33,328 nt of DNA. It comes from an uncultured Lachnospiraceae bacterium. Lineage in GTDB: Bacteria; Bacillota; Clostridia; Lachnospirales; Lachnospiraceae. Shown piece after piece: positions 15,845 through 24,158 of this stretch; the first letter of the stretch is position 1; each line of letters starts with the position of its first letter. The notes below the pieces were generated by a model. The model was not told the DNA's origin. It made no database searches and saw only the letters and a program-made list of their open reading frames with translations. The stretch is taken from NCBI GenBank assembly GCA_947576945.1, contig CANPTH010000047.1, positions 1-33,328 of the forward strand, read 5' to 3'. The translations under genes were made by a program, and so were the position numbers.

Positions 15845-17985
15845 CACAAACGCCTCCTGCGCAGCCACATCACGATGCCGGCCACAAATACTGCTGCCGG
15901 GAGCAGCGTCCCCAGCGCCACCGATACCGCCGTGTATTGGGATCTGGTAAGCTGCAGCTTTTCATAGGTAAATCCCACGCTTGGGATGCTGATGCCGTTT
16001 TGCTTACCGGCCAGCGTGTTGATCAGACCCACGGTGAAATCCTTGTTCCCGAAATTGTCGCTCACGATCTGCGAAGAGGAAAACATGGCCGCCGAGCCAA
16101 AGGCCGCCACATAGGAGCGGCGTTCTTCCGTGCCCACATATTTTAATCTGTCACCCAGAACGGCAATCCCGTAAGCCCCTTTATCCTGCGCCGCCGGATC
16201 AAAATGCTCTTCTCCCAGCGAATACAGCGTGCAGGATTGTCCCGTGCCGAGAAGATAGGCTGCGCTTCTGTTGTCCTTCTCCTCCCACAGAACAGACAGG
16301 GGCCTGCAATAGTAGCCAAGGAAAGGCATCGACGGGTTCTTCATCTGCTCCAGATAAGGCGCGGCCGCTTCCCCGTAAAGCGCGCCGAACATAAATCCCT
16401 GCTGATCGTACACATTTGTGGGCTCCGTCTCCACGATCAGGCCTGCCCCCACGCCGATTCCCCACTCTGCAAGGAAACTCTGAAGCCCCGGCAGTGCAGG
16501 CTGTTCATGGGAGGCCACATAGATCAGCGTCTTGCCGAACATCCCCTCATTGTCCAGAAAGCGGTCCAGCTTCTCAAGCTCCTCCGGCGCATAGTCCGTG
16601 GTAGGCGCCAGCAGAAATACCAGCTGCGCCTGCGGGTCGATCTCCTCCGTGGAGATGTTCTGCTCCAGAACCATATAGTTATTTTCCTGCAGGTAGTTGA
16701 CCATATCCCTGCATCCCACTTCGGCGTGACCAGTGAGGATGCTCGCCTTGATGACAGATTCGTCCGTCACATACAGAATGCCCGACGTAAGAACCTGCTC
16801 CGCCCGCGACTTGTACAGATAAGTATAGCTTGAGTAGTCCACCTCCGTCTCGATACAGTCATTCAGGCTCACCACCTTGACCCTGTCCTGCGAGCGGATC
16901 ACGATGCTGCCGTTGGTCACTCCGTAATCCCCGTACTGCGCCGACAGCTCCGGCTCCCGCAGAAGATCCACAAACCGCAGGGTGATTCCGTCATTCAGCC
17001 TGCCGTAACCTTTGAGGATCTCGTAAGTCTGCCGCCCGTACTCCGTGCTCTTCAATTCCTCCTCCCCATAGCAGACGAGCAGTTCCACCTGCCCATCCAA
17101 CGGCTCGATCACCCGCACCGAATCTTCCGTCAGCTGGTAGATATTGTTGTCCGTCAGGTCGATGGACGGCAACCGATCCAAAAGCATGGATACCACCACG
17201 TTTGCCAGGATCACTACCCCCAGGAAGACCACTGTCACCAGCACGGACAGCCCTGCGCTCTTCACCCTTTTGTCTGCCACAAAGCGGCCCCTGTCCAGCA
17301 CACGGATCGTAAGAAAATTAAACACAAGCACCACACTGACGAAGAACAGCACGTGCGGCACTTTCAGGATCCCCGCTGTAAAATCGCTGTAGCGTCCCGA
17401 GAAGGACAGCGCCAGCAGCGGCTTTTCCAGAAAAGAAAGGGCAGACGGCAGCACGCCGCCGATGCCGTCAAGCAGCATAAGGAACACCATACAGCCGAAG
17501 GTGCCCACTGCCGCCAGCACCTGGCTGTCCGTCAGCGCGGAGACCAGAAGCCCGATGCTCACGAGCGCCGCCCCCAGCAGCACGATACCGAGGAAATTGC
17601 CGAAGAAAAGATTCCAAAGCGGTGCGGAAAAGACGCTGATCAGAGCAAAATAGACCACGCATACCATAACGCCGGTCATATACAGTGTAAACGCCGCCAG
17701 ATATTTTCCCCACACGATCTCCCCCAGCGTGACCGGCGCCGTAAAAAGCGCCTGATCCGTGTGCTGGCGCCGCTCCTCCGCAAACAGACGCATCGTAAGA
17801 AGCGGCAGCGTCAGAGCCGCCACCACATACATGTTGCCGAAGATCCCGGAGATATCATTGGTCCCCACATAACCAAGCTGCATCAAGAAAAACTGCCCGC
17901 TCAGCAGATAATACACCGCCAGACAGATATAACCCTGGGGGTTTTTAAAGTACGCGGACAATTCCTTTCCGTAAACCGCTGTCAT
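15844..17985 (-). CDS. GldF-GldG fusion: ABC-2 permease with extracytoplasmic Gld domain
   Basis: The 713-aa protein is a single-chain fusion. Residues 1-240 are an ABC-2 type permease with about six membrane segments (starting YGKELSAYFKNPQGYI). A further helix lies at about 260-285. An extracytoplasmic GldG/ABC_transp_aux-type domain spans about 290-670, and a C-terminal helix ends in an Arg-rich tail (WLRRRRL). In Bacteroidetes GldF and GldG are separate proteins of the gliding-associated ABC system; fused forms occur in Firmicutes without gliding. It is paired with an ATPase gene 35 bp upstream and overlaps the DUF4340 gene, so all three should form one complex. Substrate unknown. The ribosome binding site (GGAGG) is rather far from ATG 17985, but AGGA is 8 bases away. 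Confidence 0.9.
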   Translation of the reverse strand: MTAVYGKELSAYFKNPQGYICLAVYYLLSGQFFLMQLGYVGTNDISGIFGNMYVVAALTLPLLTMRLFAEERRQHTDQALFTAPVTLGEIVWGKYLAAFTLYMTGVMVCVVYFALISVFSAPLWNLFFGNFLGIVLLGAALVSIGLLVSALTDSQVLAAVGTFGCMVFLMLLDGIGGVLPSALSFLEKPLLALSFSGRYSDFTAGILKVPHVLFFVSVVLVFNFLTIRVLDRGRFVADKRVKSAGLSVLVTVVFLGVVILANVVVSMLLDRLPSIDLTDNNIYQLTEDSVRVIEPLDGQVELLVCYGEEELKSTEYGRQTYEILKGYGRLNDGITLRFVDLLREPELSAQYGDYGVTNGSIVIRSQDRVKVVSLNDCIETEVDYSSYTYLYKSRAEQVLTSGILYVTDESVIKASILTGHAEVGCRDMVNYLQENNYMVLEQNISTEEIDPQAQLVFLLAPTTDYAPEELEKLDRFLDNEGMFGKTLIYVASHEQPALPGLQSFLAEWGIGVGAGLIVETEPTNVYDQQGFMFGALYGEAAAPYLEQMKNPSMPFLGYYCRPLSVLWEEKDNRSAAYLLGTGQSCTLYSLGEEHFDPAAQDKGAYGIAVLGDRLKYVGTEERRSYVAAFGSAAMFSSSQIVSDNFGNKDFTVGLINTLAGKQNGISIPSVGFTYEKLQLTRSQYTAVSVALGTLLPAAVFVAGIVMWLRRRRL

Positions 17986-18020
17986 TGTTTTAATCCTGCC
18001 TCCTTCTTAAATGTATAATT

Positions 18021-18749
18021 TCAAAAATCTCTGCCCACCGTAAGACGGAAGAAGATTTCTTCCAGGCTCTTCTCCTGCCCGTCCTGTCTGGTCAGATTTT
18101 CCTTCGTATCATACGCGGCAAGCCTGCCCTCGCATAAGATCAGAATCCTGTCGCACACCGCCTGAATCTCCTGCATGATGTGCGAGGAAAGGATCACCGT
18201 GTGCTTTTTGCCCAGCTTTTCGATCAGACTGCGGATCTCCAGAATCTGGTTCGGGTCCAGTCCCACCGTGGGTTCGTCCAGGATCAGGATGCCCGGATCC
18301 CCGATCAGGGCCTGTGCGATCCCCACCCGCTGGCGATAGCCTTTGGAAAGATGCCTGATCAGCCGTCCTCTCACATCCGTAAGTTTCACCTGTTCACAGA
18401 TCGCCGCGATATGCTCCTCCCGCTTTTCTTTTCCCTGCACCTTTTTCAGACGGTACATGAATTTCAGGTACTCCTGCACCGTCATATCCATATATAACGG
18501 CGGCAGTTCCGGCAGATAACCGATGTTTCGCTTTGCCTCCAGCGGGTTTTCGGACAGATCCACACCGTTGATGTGAATCTGTCCGGAAGAGGCCGAGAGA
18601 TAACCGGTAAGCATATTCATGGTGGTGGACTTCCCCGCCCCGTTAGGCCCCAGAAAGCCCAGCACCTCTCCTTCCTTCACGGAAAAAGTGAGGTGATCCA
18701 CCGCCAGATGTTCCCCATAATATTTGGTCAGTTCTTTTACTTCGATCAA
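18021..18749 (-). CDS. ABC transporter ATP-binding protein (GldA-like)
   Basis: Cytoplasmic ATPase that powers the adjacent GldFG-like permease. The 242-aa product has Walker A GPNGAGKST (34-42), signature LSKGYRQRV (133-141), Walker B ILILDEPT (153-160, catalytic Glu158) and the H-loop His189. The QRVGIAQAL and PTVGLDPNQ segments are typical of the ABC-2/multidrug (GldA, NatA) branch, not of sugar importers. It therefore cannot be assumed to serve the two CUT1 importers in this window. Translation probably starts at a TTG (18749) preceded by GGAGGAG. It begins 26 bp after the GH39 stop codon, which places the whole exporter inside the glycosidase operon. Confidence 0.93.
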   Translation of the reverse strand: MIEVKELTKYYGEHLAVDHLTFSVKEGEVLGFLGPNGAGKSTTMNMLTGYLSASSGQIHINGVDLSENPLEAKRNIGYLPELPPLYMDMTVQEYLKFMYRLKKVQGKEKREEHIAAICEQVKLTDVRGRLIRHLSKGYRQRVGIAQALIGDPGILILDEPTVGLDPNQILEIRSLIEKLGKKHTVILSSHIMQEIQAVCDRILILCEGRLAAYDTKENLTRQDGQEKSLEEIFFRLTVGRDF

Positions 18750-18775
18750 AGTCTCTCCTCCGCCATGCTCCTGTT

Positions 18776-20269
18776 TTACCGTATCCGGATCAATGCGACG
18801 CCATCCTTCGGCAGTGCAAAGGATACCTGAACGCCCTTCTGCGTCTGCGTCACCGTAAGCGGCTCCTCCTCGAGACGGGAAGCCAGATACAGCCTGTCCA
18901 TCTGCTGTGCATCGGGATAGTCAGGACATCCCATCTCATCCCACAGTTTCCGCGGGTTGGCATGTTCCTCGTCCACCCGGCAGATAACCGCGCCGGAAGC
19001 GCTAACGTGCTCCACCGTCAGTTCAACCTGTTCCTCTCCGGAAGGCTCATCCGGTACCTGCTGGTTGTACACGATCACACACAGGCCGCCGTCTTTGCCG
19101 GAAGCGGCCAGCATGCCCACGTTGCCCTGCTCCTCCGGTCTGGGATAGCGCTCATTCCCCAGCTGATGAAGCAGCTCGAAGGCCCGGTAGGTGGGTTTTG
19201 GAATGCCGTGCAGCGTCTGCAGGCCGAAGCCGCCGTGGAATTCTCCCCTGTGCTGGGGATGTTCCTCGAAGATATCCGTAAACGTCCAGAAGGAATAAGC
19301 CTCCACATACCCGATATTATCCAGGATCGTCTTGGTTACAAGGGCCGCGCTGTACGGATAGTCATGACATTCATCGGGCAGGATGGCCGAAGTATTCCAT
19401 TCCGTATAGTAGAGCGGATATTCTTCCGCCTGCGCCTTTGTCTTCGCCGTCATCTTCTGCAGGACGCCTCTTCCATAAGTCTGCGCCTTCTTTCTGGCAT
19501 CCTTTTCTCCTGCCCGCTCCTTCTCCATCATTTCCGCAAAAAAGTCTTCCACGCTCATACCGCTGTTCCAGAGCGGATCATCCGTCGGGTAATGATGGGT
19601 CGAGATAAAGTCAAGCGGCGCCTCATGCGCTCTGCAGTAGGCGATCAGCTCCGGCACCCACGCATTTAAGGCCGTCGCCGGGCCGCCCACCTGCAGACAG
19701 CCGTCCACCGCTTTGATGGCCCTTGCCGTATGCTCGTAGAGCGTGAAATAGTCATCCTGCGTGCCGTTAAAGAAGAACTGCAGATTCGGCTCGTTCCACA
19801 CCTCAAAGAACCACTGCCGCACTTCCGCCAGCCCATATCGCTCCACAAAATGCCGGATCATGGCGGTGATAAAGGTATCCCACGCCTGATAGTCTTTGGG
19901 CGGCGTGATATTCCCCTTATAATGGAAACAGGTCTTCTCACCGGATGCAAACGGCGTTGGCATAAAACCGATCTCCAGGAAAGGCTTCATCCCGATGCGC
20001 AGCAGAAAATCAAAAACGTTGTCGATATTGAAGAAATTATAGGTGTATTTCCCCGGCTCCGTCTCCTGTACCACGCACATATCGTCGTCCAGAATGCCGT
20101 GAAATCTTACATACTGAAAGCCCAGCTCCTCCTTCGCCTTCTTCAGCTGCTCCCGGTAGTCCTCCCGCAGCGCCGTGTAGCCATGACAGGAGCCTACACA
20201 TTTTTCCCAGAAATGCGGCAGACGCTGCCTTGGCGCCGCGGCATCCACCATAAAACGTACCTTACCCAT
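18776..20269 (-). CDS. xynB: GH39 beta-xylosidase
   Basis: Retaining cytoplasmic beta-xylosidase acting on xylo-oligosaccharides. The 497-aa product matches GH39 in length and has the acid/base Glu160 (EVWNEPNL), the same residue number as in the Thermoanaerobacterium enzyme as I recall it. The nucleophile is Glu290 (YYTEWNTSA). Other family marks are YVRFHGILDDDM (53-64) and STHHYPTD (223-230). ATG 20269 has AAAGGAGG 9 bases upstream; the open frame continues to 20374, but those residues look like leader, not protein. It is the first gene of the long minus-strand operon and is divergent from the broken araC gene, with a 323-bp control region between. Confidence 0.95.
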   Translation of the reverse strand: MGKVRFMVDAAAPRQRLPHFWEKCVGSCHGYTALREDYREQLKKAKEELGFQYVRFHGILDDDMCVVQETEPGKYTYNFFNIDNVFDFLLRIGMKPFLEIGFMPTPFASGEKTCFHYKGNITPPKDYQAWDTFITAMIRHFVERYGLAEVRQWFFEVWNEPNLQFFFNGTQDDYFTLYEHTARAIKAVDGCLQVGGPATALNAWVPELIAYCRAHEAPLDFISTHHYPTDDPLWNSGMSVEDFFAEMMEKERAGEKDARKKAQTYGRGVLQKMTAKTKAQAEEYPLYYTEWNTSAILPDECHDYPYSAALVTKTILDNIGYVEAYSFWTFTDIFEEHPQHRGEFHGGFGLQTLHGIPKPTYRAFELLHQLGNERYPRPEEQGNVGMLAASGKDGGLCVIVYNQQVPDEPSGEEQVELTVEHVSASGAVICRVDEEHANPRKLWDEMGCPDYPDAQQMDRLYLASRLEEEPLTVTQTQKGVQVSFALPKDGVALIRIR

Positions 20270-20393
20270 TAATTTATACCTCCTTTGTCCTCGATCAGTT
20301 GCTTTGCCGTCCTGCATTCCCCCGGGGCAGACTAAAGCTGCACCGTCTCCGCAGACTCCGGCAAATTCTCTCATTATTCAGAATAGTCAAAGC

Positions 20394-20448
20394 AGGACTT
20401 TTTATATAGTTACGATCTTGTCCGGTTTTAGTCCTTTTTTGCTGGACA
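20394..20448. promoter_or_regulatory. Cluster of GGAC/GTCC boxes in the divergent control region
   Basis: The 323-bp region 20270-20592 has no gene. It holds four short related boxes: AGGACT (20394-20399), TGTCC (20419-20423), AGTCCT (20430-20435) and TGGACA (20443-20448). They alternate in orientation, so two inverted pairs can be drawn (AGGACT/AGTCCT and TGTCC/GGACA). The last box coincides with the -35 of the plus-strand promoter. Such spaced short boxes would suit an AraC-family regulator. The rest of the region holds two promoters and, at 20524-20547, an imperfect hairpin in the araC leader. Confidence 0.4.
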
Positions 20449-20471
20449 CGTTTTCTATATACTGCTACAAT
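20443..20471 (+). promoter_or_regulatory. Candidate promoter of the araC-family (pseudo)gene
   Basis: TGGACA (20443-20448), a 17-bp spacer and TACAAT (20466-20471) on the plus strand, giving a leader of roughly 115 bases to the ATG at 20593. Confidence 0.5.
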
Positions 20472-20483
20472 AAAAAAAGTAAA
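20456..20483 (-). promoter_or_regulatory. Candidate promoter of the GH39 operon
   Basis: On the minus strand TTTACT (20478-20483), a 16-bp spacer and TATATA (20456-20461). It overlaps the plus-strand promoter, so the two directions would compete. The -35 is imperfect, which fits a promoter needing an activator. Confidence 0.42.
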
Positions 20484-20592
20484 TTTGCTCCGCAAGATTA
20501 ACAAAACAAGCATAGCATGTTTGCGAGATTCGCTGCGCGAACTCGAATAAGCGGAAGGTTGTTTTTCCTAAATATTAATGGGAGGCAGTATT

Positions 20593-21505
20593 ATGTTATA
20601 TCAGGAAACTTATCATGCAGGGGGCGACCCGCATAAACTGAATGTCAGCGGCGTAATCTACATGCACGATTTTACCCCCCCCCACCTCGAATTCTGACAC
20701 CCGTTTCACTTTCCCTTCCCACTGTCATTTATTCTATGAGATAGATTATACTCTGTAAGGCACCTGTCGGTTCGAGTTCGACGGCAGGCTGGTAGATGCT
20801 GTGCCAGGCTCCCTGATCTTTCATCCTCCCCTTTCAGTACATTCTATTTCGAACGACAGACGTAGGAGTCATCTGATCCTGCAATTTTCCCACAAACTCC
20901 TGAATCTTCTCAATAACAGCCAGGAAGGCGTTCTGCTGCCTGCCGGAGAACTGCAGCAGCAGGGTATCGTCAAACTGCAGGAAGGTTCATCCGCCTGGGA
21001 ATGTATGCAGAAACTGCTGGCGGATGTACCAAGCTTCTCTCTTCCTGTGCCTGCAGGCACAAACGAAATCACCGAATACCCTTTTTCCGAGAATCTGCGG
21101 TTAAATGCCCACACCCTTTCTCTGCTTTCCTGCCTGTTCGATGACGGACTGATCCGGCCGGAATACACCGACACGCTCTCCGTCCATCTGGAGGAAATGC
21201 AGGTATTGATCAACCGTCTGGTCACACACCCGGAAGAAAAGCTCTCCATGGAGGAAGCCGCGGCCTTCACCCACATGAGTTATTCCAACTTCTGCCGTTC
21301 CTTTAAGCTGATGCTGGGTTACTCCTATGTAGATTTCTGCAATATGATCCGAGTCCGTCGTGCACAGGAATTATTACAGAATTCAAATATGTCAGTGACG
21401 GAGATCTCCGCGCTCCTGAACTTCGGCTCCGTCAGCTACTTTAACCGGATCTTTAAGAAGATCACCAACTGTACACCCCTGGTCTACCGCGCCTCCCGCC
21501 ACTGA
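20593..21505 (+). pseudogene. AraC-family regulator, disrupted by frameshift and stop
   Basis: An ATG at 20593 with an excellent GGGAGG site opens a typical AraC N-terminus, but the frame ends at TGA 20695-20697, shortly after a run of nine C (20675-20683). Dropping one C puts the ribosome in the frame that reads a cupin-type sensor segment (SHCHLFYEIDYTL), which is then stopped by TAA at 20756-20758. After that stop the same frame runs intact to 21505 through the rest of the sensor (RFEFDGRLVDAVPGS) and the two helix-turn-helix motifs of AraC proteins (about the last 100 residues: SMEEAAAFTHMSYSNFCRSF and VTEISALLNFGSVSYFNRIF). Corrected length would be about 303 aa, normal for the family. 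A 234-aa product from GTG 20801 is possible but has no good ribosome binding site. It adjoins the second importer and the GH39 operon, which it probably once activated. Confidence 0.85.
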
Positions 21506-21552
21506 AAGCCCGTGCAAAATAAGACTAAAATCAAGCAAATTCATTTGTAGAT

Positions 21553-21600
21553 AAAATGCCCAAACACGCTTATTATATAAGTCGATGTTTGGGCATTTTT
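21553..21600 (+). terminator. Terminator-like hairpin between araC and the binding protein gene
   Basis: A perfect 14-bp inverted repeat (21553-21566 and 21586-21599; arm AAAATGCCCAAACA) with a 19-nt AT-rich loop, ending in a run of five T. It lies 48 bases after the araC stop and 42 before the lipoprotein start. Only the loop and the 42 bases after it are left for a promoter driving the importer, so it could also act as an attenuator within that leader. Confidence 0.72.
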
Positions 21601-21641
21601 ACGCATGTCCCGTCTAAATCAAAGAAAAGGAGAGGATTATC

Positions 21642-23039
21642 ATGAAAAAAGTATCCAAAAAAGCCTTTGCGCTCTTACTATGTTCCACAATGACCGCTGC
21701 ACTGGCTGGATGTGGCGGCGGCGACTCTGCTCCCGCAGCTGACAATGCAGATTCTGCAGGCACAGAATCGGCTCCCGCAGAAGGCAGCACGGAAGATTCC
21801 GGCAATACGGAGGCTGCAGCGCCTTCTGCTGAACTTTCCGGCGCTCTGGACATCTGGGCCTGGGGTGCAGACGACGAAGCAAAGTCAAGAGAGGGCGCAC
21901 TCGAAATATTTGTGGCGGAGCATCCTGAACTGGATGTTACCTACACCATCATTCCTACCGCTGACAGTGTTTGGGATCAGAAAGCATCTGCTGCACTGGC
22001 TTCCGGTTCTGCCGGCGACGTTATGCAGATGAGTCCCGACTATTACGGCATGAACACCGATTACTACATCGATCTGAATCCCTATGTGGAAGCAGACGGC
22101 GTTAATCTGGATGATGTGCTGGTAGACGGTATTATCGATGGTTATTACGATACAGACGGAAAGCTGGAGGGATTCCCTCTCCTTGCAAACTGCTTTGTAA
22201 TGGCTTATAACAAAGACATGTTTGAAGCTGCAGGCGTTCCGGTTCCGGAAGCCGGCTGGACCCTTTCGGATCTGGCTGACTGGGGACAGTCTTTCGTAGG
22301 CGGCGAAGGCGCTAATCAGACTTACGGTCTTGCAAAGCACTGGGTAATGAACAATATGATGCCTTTCGCATGCGGCGGTGTTCCTTACACGGATGACCTG
22401 AGCACTTCCAAGATGGGGGATCCAGAGATCGTAGAATCACTCACCCTGTATAAAGACCTGATCGATAAGGGTATTGTTCCCAACGATACCGCATTGGAGA
22501 CCATTCCCGCCGAGACACTTTTCGTATCCGGCAAATGCGCTATGTATCCCTGCGGCGGTTTCGAGACCATCACTGTTACCAATGATGCAGACGAGAACGG
22601 TATCAACATCGGCTTCTGCCCGATGCCCAGCGACAAGAACGGCAATGAAATCAACGTACAGTACGCTACCGGATGGGCTATCACAGCTACCAGTAAGAAT
22701 CCCGATGCCGGATGGCAGTTCCTGAAAGAAAGCGCTTACGCCAACGATGAAATGGCGAAACAGACTGCAATCGCAGGTATGCCTTCCAACAAAAATGTGG
22801 CTGAAACTTACTACGGCAGTATCACCTTCAAGGGCGAAGGTCTTGATAACAGCTATTACGTTGAGCATATGGGTAACACACACCTGAATCCTTTCGGCGG
22901 CACGCTTGCCTCCTCCGGTAATATCTGGACTTCCATGATCGAAGCGGTTCTTCTGGATAACCAGGATCCTCAGGCAGTAGTAGATCAATATGCTCCTCAG
23001 ATCGAAGCAGAATTCTCCGGTTATTCTTTCAACAACTAA
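21642..23039 (+). CDS. Sugar-binding lipoprotein of a second CUT1 importer
   Basis: The 465-aa product has a lipoprotein signal peptide (lipobox LAGC, Cys24), an acidic Ala/Ser/Asp/Glu-rich linker to about residue 65, then a family 1 extracellular solute-binding domain (LDIWAWGADDEAKSREGALE at its start). It captures sugar outside the membrane and delivers it to the two permeases encoded downstream. The start has AAAGGAG about 9 bases upstream. It is much shorter than the 598-aa binding protein at 160-1956 and belongs to the ordinary UgpB/MalE-like size class, so the two importers probably recognise different ligands. A terminator-like hairpin directly follows it and would reduce transcription into the permease genes. 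Confidence 0.94.
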   Translation: MKKVSKKAFALLLCSTMTAALAGCGGGDSAPAADNADSAGTESAPAEGSTEDSGNTEAAAPSAELSGALDIWAWGADDEAKSREGALEIFVAEHPELDVTYTIIPTADSVWDQKASAALASGSAGDVMQMSPDYYGMNTDYYIDLNPYVEADGVNLDDVLVDGIIDGYYDTDGKLEGFPLLANCFVMAYNKDMFEAAGVPVPEAGWTLSDLADWGQSFVGGEGANQTYGLAKHWVMNNMMPFACGGVPYTDDLSTSKMGDPEIVESLTLYKDLIDKGIVPNDTALETIPAETLFVSGKCAMYPCGGFETITVTNDADENGINIGFCPMPSDKNGNEINVQYATGWAITATSKNPDAGWQFLKESAYANDEMAKQTAIAGMPSNKNVAETYYGSITFKGEGLDNSYYVEHMGNTHLNPFGGTLASSGNIWTSMIEAVLLDNQDPQAVVDQYAPQIEAEFSGYSFNN

Positions 23040-23098
23040 GAAACCGGTCTGCGACTACCCGGCAGTTTTGCTGAGGGACGGGGGTTTATAAGAATCGA

Positions 23099-23131
23099 AT
23101 GCAGAGGGGAGTGTTCTCCTCTGCATTTTTT
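23099..23131 (+). terminator. Intra-operon terminator/attenuator between binding protein and permeases
   Basis: A 12-bp stem with one G-U pair (ATGCAGAGGGGA with TCTCCTCTGCAT), a GTGT loop and six T. It lies in the 133-bp gap before the first permease. Partial termination here would give excess binding protein over permease, a common arrangement in sugar importers. No clear promoter is visible after it. Confidence 0.82.
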
Positions 23132-23172
23132 AATCTATTACGTTTTTACGGCATATTTTCGAGGAGGTAACT

Positions 23173-24084
23173 ATGAGTAGTATGAGTAAAAAGAAGAAAA
23201 AAATGTCCGGTATTCAGAGACGGAATACTATTAACTTTTATCTGTACATATCACCGTGGCTGCTGTTCTTTATCGTCCTGACCGTTTATCCGATGTTAAA
23301 GTCTCTTTCGCTGGCTTTCACAGACTCCGATTTCAGCGGTAAAGGGAATTTTATAGGGTTAAACAACTTTATCCAGGCTTTCACCGTGGATGTACAATTT
23401 AAGGCAGCCTTTCGCAATACGATCTGCTATGTGCTGATGTATGTGCCTTTAAGCCTGATCCTTTCCTTCTTCCTCGGCTGGCTCCTGAGCCGCAAAGTAA
23501 AGCTCTTAGGCTTCTGGCGTACCGTATTCTATATGCCCTACATCACTTCCGGTGTTGCGGTGACGATCCTCTGGGGATGGATCTTTAACGGTACTTACGG
23601 CATCATCAACTATGTCCTTTCCCTGTTCGGTATTACAGGTCCCAACTGGCTGGGCGACAAGCGTCTGGCGCTGGGCTGTATCGTGGTTATGTCACTGTGG
23701 TCGTTAGGTAACCAGATCCTGATCATGCTGGCCGGCATCCAGGATATCCCCGACTCTTATTATGAGAGCGCCCAGATCGACGGCGCCAGCACAATCAGAC
23801 AGGTATTTGCGATCACCCTGCCGCTGTCCACGCCAACCATCTTCTTCAACCTGGTCATCGGTGTGATCTCGGCTTTCCAGCTGTTCAATCAGCCGTATAT
23901 CCTGACCAACGGCGGCCCTGTTGACTCTACCCTGACCGTAGCCATGGTGATCTTCCGCAATGCCTTCCAATACGGTAAGATGGGTTACGCTTCCTGTATC
24001 GCCTGGTGCCTGTTCATCGTGATCATGATCTTCACCGGCATCATCAACGCTACGCAGAAGAAGTGGGTATTCTACGATAACTAA
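23173..24084 (+). CDS. Carbohydrate ABC transporter permease, MalF/UgpA type
   Basis: First permease of the second CUT1 importer. The 303-aa product starts with a Lys-rich cytoplasmic tail (KKKKKMSGIQRRN) and a first helix at about 21-43. The EAA docking loop reads ESAQIDGASTIRQVFAITLP. The C-terminal end is typical of the family (GIINATQKKWVFYDN). ATG 23173 has GAGGAGG 5 bases upstream. It needs an ATPase that is not encoded here. It lies between an attenuator-type hairpin and the partner permease gene 74 bp downstream. Confidence 0.95.
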   Translation: MSSMSKKKKKMSGIQRRNTINFYLYISPWLLFFIVLTVYPMLKSLSLAFTDSDFSGKGNFIGLNNFIQAFTVDVQFKAAFRNTICYVLMYVPLSLILSFFLGWLLSRKVKLLGFWRTVFYMPYITSGVAVTILWGWIFNGTYGIINYVLSLFGITGPNWLGDKRLALGCIVVMSLWSLGNQILIMLAGIQDIPDSYYESAQIDGASTIRQVFAITLPLSTPTIFFNLVIGVISAFQLFNQPYILTNGGPVDSTLTVAMVIFRNAFQYGKMGYASCIAWCLFIVIMIFTGIINATQKKWVFYDN

Positions 24085-24112
24085 GCCGCAATCTGAAAGG
24101 AATACAAGCGCA

Positions 24113-24130
24113 GTCTCAACAGGTTGAGAC
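24113..24130 (+). other. Small inverted repeat between permease genes
   Basis: GTCTCAAC-AG-GTTGAGAC is a perfect 8-bp inverted repeat with a 2-base centre, about 28 bases before the second permease start. It lacks a T-run. It may be a small mRNA hairpin or a protein site; no function can be assigned. Confidence 0.4.
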
Positions 24131-24158
24131 AATAGCAGCGCAGAAAAGGAGTATAGAT

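Noticed and set aside
20446..20461. Possible weak copy of the LacI operator in the GH39 promoter (ACACGTTTTCTATATA)
   Set aside because: Only the ACGTTTT core agrees and the other half does not match; too weak to extend the LacI regulon to this operon.
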